From: Lachnospiraceae bacterium
Lineage (GTDB): Bacteria; Bacillota; Clostridia; Lachnospirales; Lachnospiraceae
Length of the DNA stretch: 39,832 nucleotides
Assembly: GCA_022510605.1 (NCBI GenBank)
Contig: JAFLTB010000020.1
Location: forward strand, 1-39,832
Direction: 5' to 3'
How positions within the stretch are numbered: the stretch's first letter is position 1; each line of letters opens with the position of its first letter. Below are positions 38,725 to 39,832 of this stretch, piece after piece. The notes beneath the pieces are model-generated. The model made no database searches. It saw nothing but the letters and a program-made list of their open reading frames with translations, and was not told the origin of the DNA. The translations under genes were made by a program, and so were the position numbers.

Positions 38725-39832
38725 ATGATAGATATCAAATTTTTGAGAGAAAATCCAGAGATTGTTAAGGAGAATATCAAAAACAAATTCCAGGAAGGCA
38801 AGATTCCCCTGGTGGATGAGGTCATTGCCTTTGATAAAGAGCGCCGGGAGACCCAGCAGAAGGCGGACGATTTGCGGGCGCTGCGGAAGAAAAACTCCAA
38901 GCAGATCGGAGCACTGATGGGTCAGGGCAAAAAAGAGGAAGCCGAGGCCATGAAGGCGGAGGTGGCCAAATATGCGGAGGAGCTGGCAGCCTTAGAGGCC
39001 AGAGAGACCGAGCTGGCTGAGAAGGTCAATGAGCGCATGATGGTGATTCCCAACATCATTGACCCAAGCGTTCCTATTGGAAAAGACGACAGCGAGAATG
39101 TAGAAATAGAAAAATTTGGCGAGCCGGCCGTGCCGGATTTTGACATTCCTTATCATACCGAGATTATGGAGAAATTGCAGGGTATTGATCTGGATTCCGC
39201 CAGGGATGTGGCGGGCAACGGCTTTTATTACCTGATGGGAGACATTGCCAGACTTCATTCCGCCGTGATTTCCTATGCCAGGGATTTTATGATTGACCGG
39301 GGCTTCACCTATTGTGTGCCGCCCTTTATGATTCGCTCCCATGTGGCTGCTGGTGTGATGTCCTTTGAGGAAATGGATGCCATGATGTATAAAATAGAGG
39401 GAGAGGATTTGTATTTAATCGGTACCAGTGAACACTCCATGATTGGCCGTTTTATTGATAAAATTGTGCAGGAGGAAACACTGCCTCAGACCTTTACCAG
39501 CTATTCCCCGTGTTTCCGTAAGGAAAAGGGAGCTCATGGTATTGAAGAAAGAGGTGTGTACCGTATCCATCAGTTTGAAAAACAGGAAATGATTGTGGTA
39601 TGTAAGCCGGAGGACAGCAAAGAGTGGTTTGATAAATTATGGCAGAACACCGTGGATTTGTTCCGCTCTCTGGACATACCGGTGCGGACTTTGGAGTGCT
39701 GCTCCGGGGATTTGGCAGACCTGAAAGTAAAATCCATTGACGTGGAGGCCTGGTCTCCGCGCCAGAAAAAATATTTTGAGGTGGGAAGCTGCTCCAATTT
39801 AGGAGATGCCCAGGCCAGACGGCTGAAAATCC
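38725..39832 (+). CDS. serS: Seryl-tRNA synthetase (3' end outside window)
   Basis: 369 codons are visible, open at the window edge. The N-terminal coiled-coil arm (about 28-105, with RRETQQKADDLRALRKKNSKQIG) binds the long variable arm of tRNA-Ser. The class II catalytic part follows with PPFMIRS, GTSEHSMIGRF, PCFRKEKGAHGIEERGVYRIHQFEKQEM (motif 2) and EVGSCSNLGDAQARR. Motif 2 and GTSEHS differ from the usual bacterial GTAEVPL...GRDTRGLIRQHQFEKVE, marking an unusual SerRS subgroup. GGAGG (38707-38711) lies 13 nt before ATG 38725, rather far. Confidence 0.93.
   Translation, partial: MIDIKFLRENPEIVKENIKNKFQEGKIPLVDEVIAFDKERRETQQKADDLRALRKKNSKQIGALMGQGKKEEAEAMKAEVAKYAEELAALEARETELAEKVNERMMVIPNIIDPSVPIGKDDSENVEIEKFGEPAVPDFDIPYHTEIMEKLQGIDLDSARDVAGNGFYYLMGDIARLHSAVISYARDFMIDRGFTYCVPPFMIRSHVAAGVMSFEEMDAMMYKIEGEDLYLIGTSEHSMIGRFIDKIVQEETLPQTFTSYSPCFRKEKGAHGIEERGVYRIHQFEKQEMIVVCKPEDSKEWFDKLWQNTVDLFRSLDIPVRTLECCSGDLADLKVKSIDVEAWSPRQKKYFEVGSCSNLGDAQARRLKI

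Noticed and set aside
38606-38725. T-box leader before serS
   Set aside because: Only about 55 nt lie between the promoter and the start codon; no T-box sequence or terminator is present.
1-39832. CRISPR array
   Set aside because: No regularly spaced direct repeats were seen; the repeats found are isolated palindromes or pairs far apart.

Overview
The window looks like a chromosomal segment of an anaerobic, low-to-mid GC Bacillota of the Lachnospiraceae type (genus not assigned). The basis is the strong GGAGG ribosome binding sites, the IMP cyclohydrolase/AICAR transformylase pair encoded as two separate genes, a rubrerythrin, FMN and ZTP riboswitches, a clostridial-style fab cluster and a Gram-positive PTS set. 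All protein genes but one are on the + strand. No CRISPR array, rRNA, prophage or complete insertion sequence is visible.

Layout. 1-386: repeat-rich intergenic DNA with a 118-bp palindromic element, then tRNA-Thr(CGU) on the minus strand. 512-4864: a small membrane protein, then a short fatty-acid cluster acpP-fabD-fabG-fabF-fabZ closed by a terminator. 4994-6949: an unusual fused HTH/SAM-methyltransferase and a TIM-barrel isomerase-like protein. 6991-10770: FMN riboswitch and ribD-ribE-ribBA-ribH. 10794-13971: MoxR ATPase, DUF58 and a DUF4129-like membrane protein. 13991-18447: D-2-hydroxyacid dehydrogenase, tyrosine recombinase, Cof-type HAD phosphatase and a cytoplasmic GH43 glycosidase. 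18444-22012: an orphan BlaI-type repressor, a Ca2+/Na+ antiporter, and a MarR regulator coupled to citrate synthase. 22070-26979: DeoR regulator, fructose-type PTS IIABC, HPr and Enzyme I. 27032-28819 (minus): secreted purple-acid-phosphatase-like enzyme. 28915-31121: a chemoreceptor and rubrerythrin. 31156-33464: ZTP riboswitch, a pseudoknot-capable repeat-like element, purO-type IMP cyclohydrolase and the AICAR transformylase. 33515-36658: two-component system and an NlpC/P60-like protein with an altered active site. 36691-38606: an attenuator-type leader and an ABC-F ATPase. 38642 to the end: serS, cut by the window edge.

How the genes work together. The riboflavin operon is complete for GTP plus ribulose-5-phosphate to riboflavin, apart from the separate phosphatase step. 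purO and purH carry the last two steps to IMP and sit behind a riboswitch for the precursor-derived alarmone ZTP. HPr and Enzyme I next to the fructose permease supply the general PTS phosphorelay, but this HPr has Arg at the position of the regulatory Ser46. The most interesting non-coding signals are the ABC-F leader (strong promoter, four-codon ORF, hairpins, terminator) and the structured element between the ZTP terminator and the purO ribosome binding site. Small dispersed repeats (27009/36994 and 6930/14961) recur at gene ends. All functional calls come from reading motifs by eye; no database or folding program was run.
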